64,000 nt of DNA, taken from positions 1 to 64,000 of the forward strand of contig NZ_LDPO01000017.1 of assembly GCF_001021505.1 (NCBI RefSeq). Direction: 5' to 3'. The stretch comes from Mycolicibacter heraklionensis (GTDB taxonomy: Bacteria > Actinomycetota > Actinomycetes > Mycobacteriales > Mycobacteriaceae). Below the pieces are notes generated by a model that saw only the letters and a program-made list of their open reading frames with translations, was not told the origin of the DNA and made no database searches. Below, in pieces: positions 49,297 to 58,210 of the stretch (its first letter is position 1; each line of letters starts with the position of its first letter). A program made the translations under genes and the position numbers.

Positions 49297-49310
49297 TAGA
49301 ACACGTTCTC
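49297..49310. promoter_or_regulatory. KstR-type operator, yrbE4A proximal
   Basis: TAGAACACGTTCTC matches TNNAACNNGTTNNA at all fixed positions but the last, within the gap before yrbE4A. Confidence 0.65.
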
Positions 49311-49386
49311 AGTGTCAAAGGACACGTTTCGGCGGGATTCCCGAGATATCCGCGCTGGTCACAGCGGATTGTGACCCACGTCTCGC

Positions 49387-49400
49387 TGTAACGCGTTCTA
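49387..49400. promoter_or_regulatory. KstR-type operator, yrbE4A distal
   Basis: TGTAACGCGTTCTA matches the KstR consensus fully, 9 bp after the hsd4A stop and about 220 bp before yrbE4A. Confidence 0.65.
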
Positions 49401-49408
49401 ATTTTGTT

Positions 49409-50320
49409 CTAATCGCCGGACATCAGTTCGGACGCGGAGAACGTCCGGGCCGGGTCACGGCCGGCGAAGTAATTGGCCAGCGTGTCGGACAACACGGCTG
49501 GATCCCACGCCTGCCCGTCCGCGCCGAACTTCCGTTCCACGGTCGGCGCGGCCATCAGGGTTACCTCAGGTCCGTAGACCACAAAAACCTGACCGCTGAC
49601 CGCAGCCGAGGCCGGCGATGCCAAGAACCGGACCAATGTCACCACGTGCTCGGGCGACAAAGGATCGACATCTCCCGCAGCGCCTTCCGGGGCCTCGCCG
49701 AATACATCGGCGGTCATCGCGGTGCGGGCCCGCGGGCAGATCGCGTTGGCAGTCACGCCGTAGCGGCTCAGCGCCCGGCTGGCCGAGAGCGTCAGCGCGG
49801 TGATCCCCGCCTTGGCCGCGCCATAGTTGGCCTGCCCGACCGGACCCATCAGGCCGGCCTCCGAGGAAGTGTTGATGATGCGGCCGTAAACGGTCCCATC
49901 GCTGTCCTTGGCCTTCTGCCGCCAGTAGGCGGCCGCGTTTCGGGTCAGCAGGAAATGTCCACGAAGGTGGACTGCGATCACGGCGTCGAAGTCGTCGTCG
50001 GACATGTTGAACAACATCCGGTCCCGGGTGATCCCGGCATTGTTGACGACGATGTTCAGCCCGCCCAGGCCGTCGGCGGTGCTGACGAGCTCGTCGGCGG
50101 TGGACCGCTGACTGATGTCACCGGCCACCGGCACACCCTTGCCGCCAGCCGCGGCGATCTCGTCGATGACGTCCGAGGACTCCAGCGCCGACGCGATGTC
50201 GTTGACGACCACCGTCGCCCCGGAGCGGGCCAACCCGATCGCCTCTGCTCGGCCCAGGCCGGCGGCCGCGCCGGTCACCACTGCGACCTTGCCGGTCAGG
50301 TCGATCGCGTTGTCAGTCAT
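49409..50320 (-). CDS. hsd4A: Hsd4A, 17-beta/22-hydroxysteroid dehydrogenase
   Basis: A 303-residue SDR matching Rv3502c. TGAAAGLG loop, NNAG in VNNAGITRD, Ser in NTSSEAG and YGAAK. The 30-residue C-terminal part (EVTLMAAPTVERKFGADGQAWDP) is typical of the MFE-2-like dehydrogenases. It oxidises the 22-hydroxyacyl-CoA in cholesterol side-chain beta-oxidation. AAAGGAG lies 9 nt before the ATG. Upstream is fdxD; downstream is the yrbE4A control region. Confidence 0.94.
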   Translation of the reverse strand: MTDNAIDLTGKVAVVTGAAAGLGRAEAIGLARSGATVVVNDIASALESSDVIDEIAAAGGKGVPVAGDISQRSTADELVSTADGLGGLNIVVNNAGITRDRMLFNMSDDDFDAVIAVHLRGHFLLTRNAAAYWRQKAKDSDGTVYGRIINTSSEAGLMGPVGQANYGAAKAGITALTLSASRALSRYGVTANAICPRARTAMTADVFGEAPEGAAGDVDPLSPEHVVTLVRFLASPASAAVSGQVFVVYGPEVTLMAAPTVERKFGADGQAWDPAVLSDTLANYFAGRDPARTFSASELMSGD

Positions 50321-50399
50321 GTACGCCGCTCCTTTACGTCACCGGCGCACTCGTCGTCACCGGCGGTTATGAATACCTCTAGTCGTTGCCAGTGGGAGG

Positions 50400-50594
50400 C
50401 TAGTCGTCGACGCGGCGCAGCGCGGCCCGCGGGCACTCGGCGATGGCCTGCTCGGCGTGGGCTTCCCGGTCGGCCGGGACCGGAGCGAATTTGACCTCTG
50501 CCTGCTCGTCGTCGTTGAGATCGAACAGCTCGGGGTCGATTCCGACGCAAATCGCGTTGCCCTCGCAACGATCCAGATCTACTTCAACTCGCAT
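50400..50594 (-). CDS. fdxD: FdxD, 3Fe-4S ferredoxin of the cholesterol region
   Basis: A 64-residue ferredoxin (CEGNAIC and CPRAAL ligands), where the third position is Asn/Ala rather than Cys, as in 3Fe-4S P450 donors. It matches Rv3503c. CAGGAGA lies 6 nt before the ATG. It is the natural electron partner of the steroid P450s (CYP125/CYP142). It is divergent from fadE26 and shares the KstR site at 50716. Confidence 0.92.
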   Translation of the reverse strand: MRVEVDLDRCEGNAICVGIDPELFDLNDDEQAEVKFAPVPADREAHAEQAIAECPRAALRRVDD

Positions 50595-50715
50595 GACATT
50601 CTCCTGTAAAAACCGTGCGCCGGCGGAGCATTTCCGACCGTCGTCGTCAACTAGTGTCACCATACGATCCGACAGCTTTCACACACGAGGCGCTAGGGCC
50701 GTTGGACCCCGGGAC

Positions 50716-50729
50716 TAGAACGTGTTACA
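50716..50729. promoter_or_regulatory. KstR-type operator between fdxD and fadE26
   Basis: TAGAACGTGTTACA fits the consensus at all fixed positions. It is identical to the site between fadD19 and echA19. Confidence 0.75.
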
Positions 50730-50786
50730 ACGGGCTGTCGAACAGAATCTTATCGTGACACCGATCACCAGCGAAGGACTCCCCTG

Positions 50787-51965
50787 ATGCAGATCAGCTA
50801 CACGCCGGCACAAGAAGAGCTGCGCAGCGAACTGAGGTCCTACTTCACCACGCTGATGACGCCAGAGCGCCGCGAGGCTCTGAGCTCGACGCAGGGCGAG
50901 TACGGCACCGGCAACGTCTACCGCGAGACCGTCGCCCAGATGGGGCACGACGGTTGGCTGACGCTGAGCTGGCCGAAGGAGTACGGCGGCCAGGCACGCT
51001 CGACGATGGATCAGCTGATCTTCACCGACGAGGCCGCGGTCGCCGGCGCCCCGGTGCCGTTTCTGACCATCAACAGCGTCGCGCCGACGATCATGGCTTT
51101 CGGCACCGAAGAGCAGAAGAAGTTCTTCCTGCCCAAGATCGCCGCCGGCGAGCTGCACTTCGCGATCGGCTACTCGGAACCGGGCGCGGGCACCGACCTG
51201 GCCTCGCTGCGCACCACCGCGGTACGTGACGGCGACGAGTACGTCATCAACGGCCAGAAGATGTGGACGTCGCTGATCGCCTACGCCGACTACGTGTGGC
51301 TGGCGGCCCGGACGAACCCGGAGGCCAAGAAGCACCGCGGCATCTCGATGCTGATCGTGCCCACCAGCGCCGAGGGTTTCTCCTGGACCCCGGTACACAC
51401 CATGGCCGGCCCGGACACCAGCGCCACCTATTACCAGGACGTGCGGGTGCCGGTGACCAACCTGGTCGGCGAGGAGCACGCGGGCTGGAAGCTGGTGACC
51501 AACCAGCTCAACCACGAGCGCGTTGCCCTGGTGTCGGCCCAGCCGATCTTCCTGGCGCTCCAGGAGGTCCGGGAGTGGGCACAGAACACCAAGGACATCC
51601 ACGGCAACCGGGTCATCGACTCGCAGTGGGTGCAGCTCAACCTGGCCCGGGTGCTGGCCAAGGTCGAAGTGCTCAAGCTGATCAACTGGGAGCTGGCCTC
51701 CGCCGACAAGTCCGCCCCGTCCCCGGCGGACGCGTCGGCGGCCAAGGTGTTCGGCACCGAGTTGGCCACCGAGGCCTACCGCCTGTTGATGGAGGTGCTC
51801 GGCACCGCCGCCACGGTGCGCCAGGATTCCCCCGGCGCGCTGCTGCGCGGTCGGGTGGAACGGATGCACCGGGCGTGCTTGATCCTGACGTTCGGCGGCG
51901 GCACCAACGAGGTGCAGCGCGACATCATCGGCATGGTGGCCCTGGGCCTGCCCCGTAACCGCTGA
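50787..51965 (+). CDS. fadE26: FadE26 (ChsE4), acyl-CoA dehydrogenase subunit
   Basis: A 392-residue acyl-CoA dehydrogenase. GYSEPGAGTDLASLRT and the FAD/substrate motifs FGGGTNEVQRDIIGMVALG are present. With FadE27 it forms a heterotetramer (ChsE4-ChsE5) that oxidises the steroid-26-oyl-CoA side chain in the first beta-oxidation cycle. AAGGA lies 8 nt before the ATG. Gap to fadE27 is 34 bp. Corresponds to Rv3504. Confidence 0.94.
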   Translation: MQISYTPAQEELRSELRSYFTTLMTPERREALSSTQGEYGTGNVYRETVAQMGHDGWLTLSWPKEYGGQARSTMDQLIFTDEAAVAGAPVPFLTINSVAPTIMAFGTEEQKKFFLPKIAAGELHFAIGYSEPGAGTDLASLRTTAVRDGDEYVINGQKMWTSLIAYADYVWLAARTNPEAKKHRGISMLIVPTSAEGFSWTPVHTMAGPDTSATYYQDVRVPVTNLVGEEHAGWKLVTNQLNHERVALVSAQPIFLALQEVREWAQNTKDIHGNRVIDSQWVQLNLARVLAKVEVLKLINWELASADKSAPSPADASAAKVFGTELATEAYRLLMEVLGTAATVRQDSPGALLRGRVERMHRACLILTFGGGTNEVQRDIIGMVALGLPRNR

Positions 51966-51999
51966 CCTAATACCCCAAAGACTTTGGAGGCAAGTACTC

Positions 52000-53097
52000 A
52001 TGGACTTCACCACTACCGAAGCATCTGACGACCTCTCGGGCCTGGTCGGCACCATCGTGGACGCGGTGTGCACGCCGGAGCACCAGCGTGAGCTGGACGC
52101 GTTGGACGGGCGCTTCGACACCGAGCTGTGGCGCAAACTCATCGACGCCGACGTGGTGTCCAGCGCGGCGAGCGAGTCGCTGGGCGGCGGCGGGTTCGGC
52201 GTGCTGGAGCAGACGTCGATCCTGACCGCACTCGGCCGTCAGCTTGCCGCGGTGCCCTACCTGGAGTCGGTGGTGCTGGCCGCCGGGGCGCTGGCGAAGT
52301 TCGGCTCCGCGGAGCTGCAGCAGGCCTGGGGCGCCCCGGCCGTGGCCGGCGAGAAGATACTCACCGCCGCCCTCGACGGCGACATGGGCGAGGGCCCGGT
52401 CCGGGCGGCCACCACCGACGGCGGCTTCCGCCTCACCGGCACCCGCACCCAGGTCGGCTTCGCCTCGGTGGCTGACGCCTTCCTGGTGGCGGCCGAAACC
52501 GATTCGGGCGCAGCGGTGTTCCTGGTCGCTGCCGCCGATCCCGGAGTGACGGTGACGTCGCTGGCCACCACCGGGCGGGGCAGCGTGGGCCACCTGGAGC
52601 TGTCCGGGGTCAAGGTGGAGGCCGGTCGCCTGGTCGGCGGCGCCGAGGTGCTCGACCACCTGACCAGCGTGGCGGCGTTGGGCCACAGCGCCTACCAGTT
52701 GGGGGTGCTGGAGCGCGGCCTGGCCCTGACCGCGGAATACGCCCGCGAGCGCGAGCAGTTCGACAAGCCGATCGGCAGCTTCCAGGCCGTGTCGCAGCGG
52801 CTGGCCGACGGCTACATCGACGTCAAGGGGCTGCGGCTCACGCTGACTCAGGCGGCGTGGCGGGTCAGTGAGGGTCTGCCGGCGACCACCCAGGTGGCCA
52901 CCGCCGCATTCTGGGCAGCCGAGGCCGGACACCGGGTGGCGCACAGCATCGTTCACATTCACGGCGGGGTCGGCATCGACATCGACCACCCGATCCACCG
53001 CTACTTCCTGGCCGCCAAGCAGACCGAGTTCGCGCTCGGCGGCGCCACCGGTCAGCTGCTGGCGATCGGCCGGGAACTGGCCGAGACGCCGGCGTAG
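52000..53097 (+). CDS. fadE27: FadE27 (ChsE5), acyl-CoA dehydrogenase subunit
   Basis: A 365-residue acyl-CoA dehydrogenase subunit with REREQFDKPIGSFQAV and HIHGGVGIDIDHP. It lacks the catalytic glutamate arrangement expected of a stand-alone enzyme and pairs with FadE26. GGAGG lies 9 nt before the ATG. Corresponds to Rv3505. Confidence 0.93.
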   Translation: MDFTTTEASDDLSGLVGTIVDAVCTPEHQRELDALDGRFDTELWRKLIDADVVSSAASESLGGGGFGVLEQTSILTALGRQLAAVPYLESVVLAAGALAKFGSAELQQAWGAPAVAGEKILTAALDGDMGEGPVRAATTDGGFRLTGTRTQVGFASVADAFLVAAETDSGAAVFLVAAADPGVTVTSLATTGRGSVGHLELSGVKVEAGRLVGGAEVLDHLTSVAALGHSAYQLGVLERGLALTAEYAREREQFDKPIGSFQAVSQRLADGYIDVKGLRLTLTQAAWRVSEGLPATTQVATAAFWAAEAGHRVAHSIVHIHGGVGIDIDHPIHRYFLAAKQTEFALGGATGQLLAIGRELAETPA

Positions 53098-53115
53098 TTG
53101 GCCAGGCGGGACGCT

Positions 53116-53589
53116 TCAGCGGTTCAGCGCATCCCCGAACGTCACCTTGAACCCGGGAATGTCCGTCAGCGGCACGGTGGCGTCATAGGTGCGCTGGTAG
53201 CCGGTGGAGCTGATCTTCCAGCCGTCGGCGGTTCGTCGGTAGGTGTCGTGATAGAACGCGGCACCGATCAGCATCAGGTTGTAGTCGGGCATGATCACCC
53301 GGTCCTGCAGATACCAGATGCCGGTGGCACTGTCCGGGCCGGTGAGGGTGATCTCGGGGTGGTTGACCCGGTGCTCGCTGATCAGGTTCCCCGGCAGGGA
53401 GGTCCGCATGAACTCCACCAGCGAGTCGCGGTCGCTGAAGGTGTGATCGCTGCCCATCGACTTGCCGTAGTCGGCGGTGACGTCTTCAGTCAGCGTGGCC
53501 GCGAAGTCGTCCCAGTGCTTGGTGTCCAGCGCCCGCAGGTAGCGGTACTTGACTTGCTTGATGGCGTCAATGGCCTCGAAATCAGTCAC
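53116..53589 (-). CDS. SnoaL/bile-acid 7-alpha-dehydratase-like protein
   Basis: A 157-residue NTF2-fold protein: IDAIKQVKYRYLRALDTKHWDDFAATLTEDV (in parts: KYRYLRALDTKHWDD) is the family opening, and RRTADGWKISSTGYQRTYD the usual C-terminal strand pair. Relatives dehydrate hydroxysteroid CoA esters or isomerise polyketides. It sits between fadE27 and fadD17 in opposite orientation. I do not recall this gene at that place in M. tuberculosis, so it may be a species-specific steroid enzyme. No ribosome site is evident at the ATG. Confidence 0.85.
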   Translation of the reverse strand: MTDFEAIDAIKQVKYRYLRALDTKHWDDFAATLTEDVTADYGKSMGSDHTFSDRDSLVEFMRTSLPGNLISEHRVNHPEITLTGPDSATGIWYLQDRVIMPDYNLMLIGAAFYHDTYRRTADGWKISSTGYQRTYDATVPLTDIPGFKVTFGDALNR

Positions 53590-53618
53590 CGCCCTATTGC
53601 AGCACTAATCTGACCACC

Positions 53619-55136
53619 ATGTCAGCACCGACCCTCGTAGACGAACAGTCCACCGTCACAGCACTGCTGGCGCGGGTGGCCGAGGCGGACGACCGCGGTG
53701 TCTTCTACGAGGACACCTTCGTCAGCTGGCGCGACCACATCGCCGCGGGAGCCCGGCTCGGCGCCGCGCTGCGAGCCCGCCTCGATCCGGACAAGCCGCC
53801 GCATGTCGGTGTGCTGCTGGGCAATACGCCGTTCTTCTCGACAATGCTGGTGGCGGCCGCGCTGACCGGGATCGTGCCGGTGGGCTTGAACCCCACCCGC
53901 CGGGGCGCCGCCCTGGAGCGCGATGTGGCCCACGCGGACTGTCAGCTGGTGCTGGCCGACAACACCGCCGACGTCACGATCCCCGGCATGATCGATGTCG
54001 AATCACCCTCGTGGGCTGCGGAATTGGCCGGCTATGACGACACCTCGGTGACATTCCGGGACGCCGATCCCGACGAGCTGTTCATGCTGATTTTCACCTC
54101 GGGCACCAGCGGCGACCCGAAGGCGGTGCGCTGCACCCAGTGGAAGGCGGCGTTCCCGGGGGTGATGCTCTCGCAGCGCTTCGGGTTGGGGCCGTCGGAC
54201 GTCTGCTATCTGTCGATGCCGCTGTTTCACTCCAACGCGGTGATGGCGGGCTGGTCAGTGGCGGTGGCCGCCGGCGCGTCGATCGCGTTGCGCCGCAAAT
54301 TCTCCGCCTCCGGGTTCATTCCCGATGTGCGCCGCTTCGGCGCGACCTACGCCAACTACGTGGGCAAGCCGCTGTCCTACGTGCTGGCCACTCCGGCCCA
54401 GCCCGACGACGCCGACAACCCGCTGCGACTGCTCTACGGCAACGAGGGTGCGCCCCGGGACCTGGAGCGGTTCGCGACTCGGTTCGGGTGCACCGTGATC
54501 GACGCCTTCGGCTCCACCGAGGGCGGGGTGGCGATCGGCCGCACGCCGGACACCCCGGCCGGCGCGCTGGGACCGCTGATCGACGGGAACACCATCATCG
54601 ACGTCGAGACGGGTGAAGAGTGCCCGCCCGGCGTGGTCGGGGAGTTGGTGAATGCCAGTGGGCGCGGCCAATTCCGCGGCTACTACCGCGATCCCGAGGC
54701 CGAGGCGCAACGGATGGCCGGCGGGATCTACCACTCCGGCGACCTGGCCTACCGTGACGAGGCCGGCTACGCCTACTTCGCCGGCCGGCTCGGCGACTGG
54801 ATGCGAGTGGACGGCGAGAACCTGGGCACCGCACCGATCGAGCGGATCCTGCTGCGCCACAACGCCGTCGCCCAAGCAGCGGTATATCCCATCCCAGACC
54901 CCACGGTGGGCGATCAGGTGATGGCCGCGCTGGTGCTGGCCCGCGGGGCGTCGTTCGACCCCGACGACTTCCGTGCCTTCCTGGCCGAACAGCCCGACCT
55001 GGGACCCAAACAGTGGCCGTCCTATGTGCGGGTGGCCGCCGAGCTGCCGCGCACTGAGACGTTCAAGGTACTCAAGCGGGTGCTGTCCGCCGAGGGCACC
55101 GAGTGCGCCGATCCGGTGTACCGGATCGCCCGGTAG
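53619..55136 (+). CDS. fadD17: FadD17, steroid-side-chain CoA ligase
   Basis: A 505-residue adenylate-forming enzyme: FTSGTSGDPKAV (P-loop A3), YGNEGAPRDLERF, FGSTEGG (A5) and the C-terminal lysine region PRTETFKVLKRVL. It attaches CoA to shortened (C5-type) steroid side chains. The TAATCT box (53606-53611) ends 7 nt before the ATG, so it is probably leaderless. Corresponds to Rv3506. Confidence 0.93.
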   Translation: MSAPTLVDEQSTVTALLARVAEADDRGVFYEDTFVSWRDHIAAGARLGAALRARLDPDKPPHVGVLLGNTPFFSTMLVAAALTGIVPVGLNPTRRGAALERDVAHADCQLVLADNTADVTIPGMIDVESPSWAAELAGYDDTSVTFRDADPDELFMLIFTSGTSGDPKAVRCTQWKAAFPGVMLSQRFGLGPSDVCYLSMPLFHSNAVMAGWSVAVAAGASIALRRKFSASGFIPDVRRFGATYANYVGKPLSYVLATPAQPDDADNPLRLLYGNEGAPRDLERFATRFGCTVIDAFGSTEGGVAIGRTPDTPAGALGPLIDGNTIIDVETGEECPPGVVGELVNASGRGQFRGYYRDPEAEAQRMAGGIYHSGDLAYRDEAGYAYFAGRLGDWMRVDGENLGTAPIERILLRHNAVAQAAVYPIPDPTVGDQVMAALVLARGASFDPDDFRAFLAEQPDLGPKQWPSYVRVAAELPRTETFKVLKRVLSAEGTECADPVYRIAR

Positions 55137-55166
55137 CCCGGCAGTCCAACGCTGCCGCCGGCCGGG

Positions 55167-55667
55167 TCAGGAGATGACGTCCCAGCCTTGGCTCGGATCG
55201 CCATTGCAGTAGCGAGCGGAGACCCACGTCCCTGGCCCCGGCACACCCAGGACTGTGAGGCAATACCAGCCCGTGTCATTTTTGACCTGGCCGCTGGGGT
55301 CGATGTTCCAATTCTGCGGCCACATTCCAGCACACGGTCCGAGGTGCGCGAACGCAAGGTCGCTCGCCGGATTTGCCGTCTGATTTGCCGCCGGGTTTAT
55401 CAGGCATCCCCCGGGGAAGGCCACGTTCTGCAGTTGCCTGCCGTTGAGGTCCCAGCGCTGGGAGTCCGAACCATCGCACGGGTTGACCACCACCGCGGCG
55501 AAATAGCTTCCGCTGGGGGCGTCCAGACAGAAATCGCCCAGCCGGCTGCTCAACCCGATCGGGCCGTCAGCGGCCGCCACACCGGCGATTCGCACCGCGA
55601 CGCACAGCACCATGCTGACCACGACAAGGGCCCGGCCGAAACCGCCCAGCAACCGCAATCGACGCAT
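55167..55667 (-). CDS. Secreted ricin-type (QxW) lectin domain protein
   Basis: A 166-residue protein with a signal peptide (LVVVSMVLCVAVRIAGVAAADG). The mature part is a single ricin-B-like trefoil with QRW, QNW and QGW motifs (QRWDLN, QNWNID, QGWDVIS), each closing a sub-unit; Cys pairs are spaced as in such lectins. It may bind cell-wall or host glycans. GGAG lies 6 nt before the ATG at 55667. It stands alone, convergent with fadD17. Not recalled at this place in M. tuberculosis. Confidence 0.82.
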   Translation of the reverse strand: MRRLRLLGGFGRALVVVSMVLCVAVRIAGVAAADGPIGLSSRLGDFCLDAPSGSYFAAVVVNPCDGSDSQRWDLNGRQLQNVAFPGGCLINPAANQTANPASDLAFAHLGPCAGMWPQNWNIDPSGQVKNDTGWYCLTVLGVPGPGTWVSARYCNGDPSQGWDVIS

Positions 55668-55816
55668 CGTTCGCTCCATCTTCTCCACCCCGTGTGATTC
55701 AGCCACTCCTACCACCATGGCCGCGGACGATGAGCCGCAAATGGCGAATTCGCCACTCCGGTGGCGCACCGTGTGGCCACCACCGTTTCGAACCCTCGGC
55801 ACGCAATACTGAATCA

Positions 55817-56611
55817 ATGCCTGCCGCCCGCCGCGTGCTCGTCGCAGTCCTGGCCGCCGCCCTCGCCTTACCCCTGGCCCTGGCCTCCCCCGCCTCCGCC
55901 GAGCCCCTGCAAGCCAGCTTCGCGCAGCTGGCCAACACCATCCCGGGCAACGTCGGCATCGCCTATGCCCCGGTCGGCCAGAACCAGGTGGGCACGCTCG
56001 GGTCCCTGCAGAACGGCGTCGCCTGGTCGACCATCAAGGTGCCGCTGGCGATCGCGGCGCTGCACGCCAACCGCCCGAACGCCCAAGAGCTGGCCGCCAA
56101 GGCCGTCACGGCATCCGACAACGACGCCGCCGAGCAGTTGTGGTCCTCGCTGGGGCCGGCGCCGCAGGCCGCCCAACAGGTGCAGGCCGTGCTGCGGGCC
56201 GGCGGCGACACCGGCACCGCGGTCGAATCCCGGCGACTCCGGCCTGAGTTCAGCGCGTTCGGCCAGACCCAGTGGCCGCTGAACCGCCAGGCCGTGTTCG
56301 CCGCCCACCTGCCGTGCATGCCCGCTGCCGCACCCGTCTACAGCTTGATGAAGAACACGGTTCCCGATCAGCGCTGGGGCCTGGCCAGCATCGGCGCCCC
56401 GACCAAGGGCGGCTGGGGTCCGGGCCAGGGCGGCGGCTACCTGGTGCGGCAGTTCGGCATCGTGCACGCACCGGCCGGCGACCTAGCGGTGGCGCTGGCC
56501 GCCGAACCCAAAGACGGCAGCTTCGGATCCGGGATCGCGGCGCTCAACCAGATGACCCAGTGGCTCAGTGCCCATGCCGCCGAGCTACCGGGTGGCCGCT
56601 GCGCGGGGTAG
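55817..56611 (+). CDS. Secreted SxxK/SDN serine hydrolase, class A beta-lactamase-like
   Basis: A 264-residue exported protein (signal peptide VLVAVLAAALALPLALASPASA). STIK at residues 71-74 and SDN at 100-102 match the SxxK and SDN motifs of class A beta-lactamases and penicillin-binding proteins. KGGW at 197-200 fits the third (KTG) box with Gly for Thr. The overall size is close to a lactamase. The Glu166-type general base is not evident, so activity as a beta-lactamase is not assured; a PBP-like or esterase role is possible. It lies just before gabD2. Confidence 0.75.
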   Translation: MPAARRVLVAVLAAALALPLALASPASAEPLQASFAQLANTIPGNVGIAYAPVGQNQVGTLGSLQNGVAWSTIKVPLAIAALHANRPNAQELAAKAVTASDNDAAEQLWSSLGPAPQAAQQVQAVLRAGGDTGTAVESRRLRPEFSAFGQTQWPLNRQAVFAAHLPCMPAAAPVYSLMKNTVPDQRWGLASIGAPTKGGWGPGQGGGYLVRQFGIVHAPAGDLAVALAAEPKDGSFGSGIAALNQMTQWLSAHAAELPGGRCAG

Positions 56612-56653
56612 GTTGGCCGCTAGCCACGTGTTACCCGCGAGTAGGAGACACCC

Positions 56654-58207
56654 ATGCCCGCCCCATCCGCCGCAGACTTCGACCGGCTGCGTCAACTGTC
56701 CGCCATCGCCGACATCGACGCGCGGCAGTCGAAGACCATCGACGAGGTCTTCACCGGTAAGCCGCTGACCACCATCCCGGTCGGCAACGCCGAGGACGTG
56801 ACGGCGGCGTTCGCCAAGGCCCGCGAGGCCCAGCGCACCTGGGCGGCGCGCAGCGTCAAGGAGCGCAGCGCGATCATCGAGCGCTACCGCGATCTGGTGA
56901 TCGCCAACCGGGACTTCCTGATGGACGTCTGCCAGGCCGAAACCGGCAAGGCGCGGTCAGCGGCCCAGGAGGAGATCCTCGACATCATGCTCAACGCGCG
57001 CTACTACGCGCGCCAGGCCACCAAGTTACTGGCTTCCAAGCGGGTTCCGGGGCTGCTGCCCGGCATCGTCAAGACCGTGATCAACCACCACCCCAAGGGT
57101 GTGGTGGGCGTGATCGCGCCGTGGAACTACCCGATGACCCTGTCGATCTCCGACGCCATCCCCGCCCTGCTGGCGGGCAACGCGGTGGTGGTCAAGCCGG
57201 ACAGCCAGACCCCGTACTGCACGCTGGCCAACGCCGAACTGCTGTATCAGGCCGGCCTGCCGCGCGAGTTGTTCGCGGTGGTGCCCGGCCCGGGATCGGT
57301 GGTCGGCACCGCGATCGTGCAGCAGTGCGACTACCTGATGTTCACCGGCTCCAGCGCCACCGGCCGCACCCTGGCCGAGCAGTGCGGTTCCCGGCTGATC
57401 GGCTTCTCCGCCGAACTGGGCGGCAAGAACCCGATGATCGTCACCAAGGGCGCCAACCTGTCCGAAGTCGCCAAGGCCGCCACCCGCGCCTGTTTCTCCA
57501 ACGCCGGGCAGTTGTGCATCTCGATCGAGCGGATCTACGTCGAGCGCGACGTCGCCGAGGAGTTCGCCGCGAAGTTCGCCGAGCAGGTGCGCGCCATGAA
57601 GCTCTCGGCCGCGTATGACTTCACCGCCGATATGGGCAGCTTGATCTCCGAAGACCAGATCAAGACCGTCTCCAACCACGTCGACGACGCAAAGGCCAAG
57701 GGCGCCAAGGTGATCGCCGGTGGAAACGCCCGCCCGGACATCGGGCCGCTGTTCTACGAGCCGACGGTGCTGACCGACGTCACCGACGAGATGGAGTGCG
57801 GACGCAACGAGACGTTCGGCCCGGTCGTCTCCATCTACCCCGTCGACAGCGTCGACGAGGCGATCGCCAAGGCCAACGACACCGAATACGGGCTCAACGC
57901 CAGCGTGTGGGCCGCGAGCAAGTCCCAGGGTGAGGCGATCGCCGCGCGCATCAACTCCGGCACGGTCAACGTCGACGAGGGCTACGCGCTGGCCTTCGGC
58001 AGCACCGCCGCGCCGATGGGCGGCATGAAGGCCTCCGGGGTGGGCCGTCGCCACGGCGCCGACGGAATCCTCAAGTACACCGAGTCGCAGACGGTCTCCA
58101 CCGCCCGGATCCTGAATCTGGATCCGCCGCTGGGCATTTCGGCCCCGGTGTGGCAGAAGCTGCTGACCCCGATGATCCGCGCGGTGCAGGCGCTGCCCGG
58201 CCGGTAG
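56654..58207 (+). CDS. gabD2: Succinate-semialdehyde dehydrogenase GabD2
   Basis: A 517-residue aldehyde dehydrogenase. PWNYPM, FTGSSATG, catalytic Glu in AELGGKNP and Cys in SNAGQLCIS, with ETFGPVVSIYP. It matches M. tuberculosis Rv1731 (GabD2), whose gene also lies next to a penicillin-binding-like gene. It oxidises succinic semialdehyde to succinate. AGGAG is 7 nt before the ATG. In M. tuberculosis gabD2 is far away from the cholesterol region. Confidence 0.92.
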   Translation: MPAPSAADFDRLRQLSAIADIDARQSKTIDEVFTGKPLTTIPVGNAEDVTAAFAKAREAQRTWAARSVKERSAIIERYRDLVIANRDFLMDVCQAETGKARSAAQEEILDIMLNARYYARQATKLLASKRVPGLLPGIVKTVINHHPKGVVGVIAPWNYPMTLSISDAIPALLAGNAVVVKPDSQTPYCTLANAELLYQAGLPRELFAVVPGPGSVVGTAIVQQCDYLMFTGSSATGRTLAEQCGSRLIGFSAELGGKNPMIVTKGANLSEVAKAATRACFSNAGQLCISIERIYVERDVAEEFAAKFAEQVRAMKLSAAYDFTADMGSLISEDQIKTVSNHVDDAKAKGAKVIAGGNARPDIGPLFYEPTVLTDVTDEMECGRNETFGPVVSIYPVDSVDEAIAKANDTEYGLNASVWAASKSQGEAIAARINSGTVNVDEGYALAFGSTAAPMGGMKASGVGRRHGADGILKYTESQTVSTARILNLDPPLGISAPVWQKLLTPMIRAVQALPGR

Positions 58208-58210
58208 CGC

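Noticed and set aside
48353..50494. 713-residue frame on the plus strand
   Set aside because: Antisense to yrbE4A and hsd4A, with no family resemblance.
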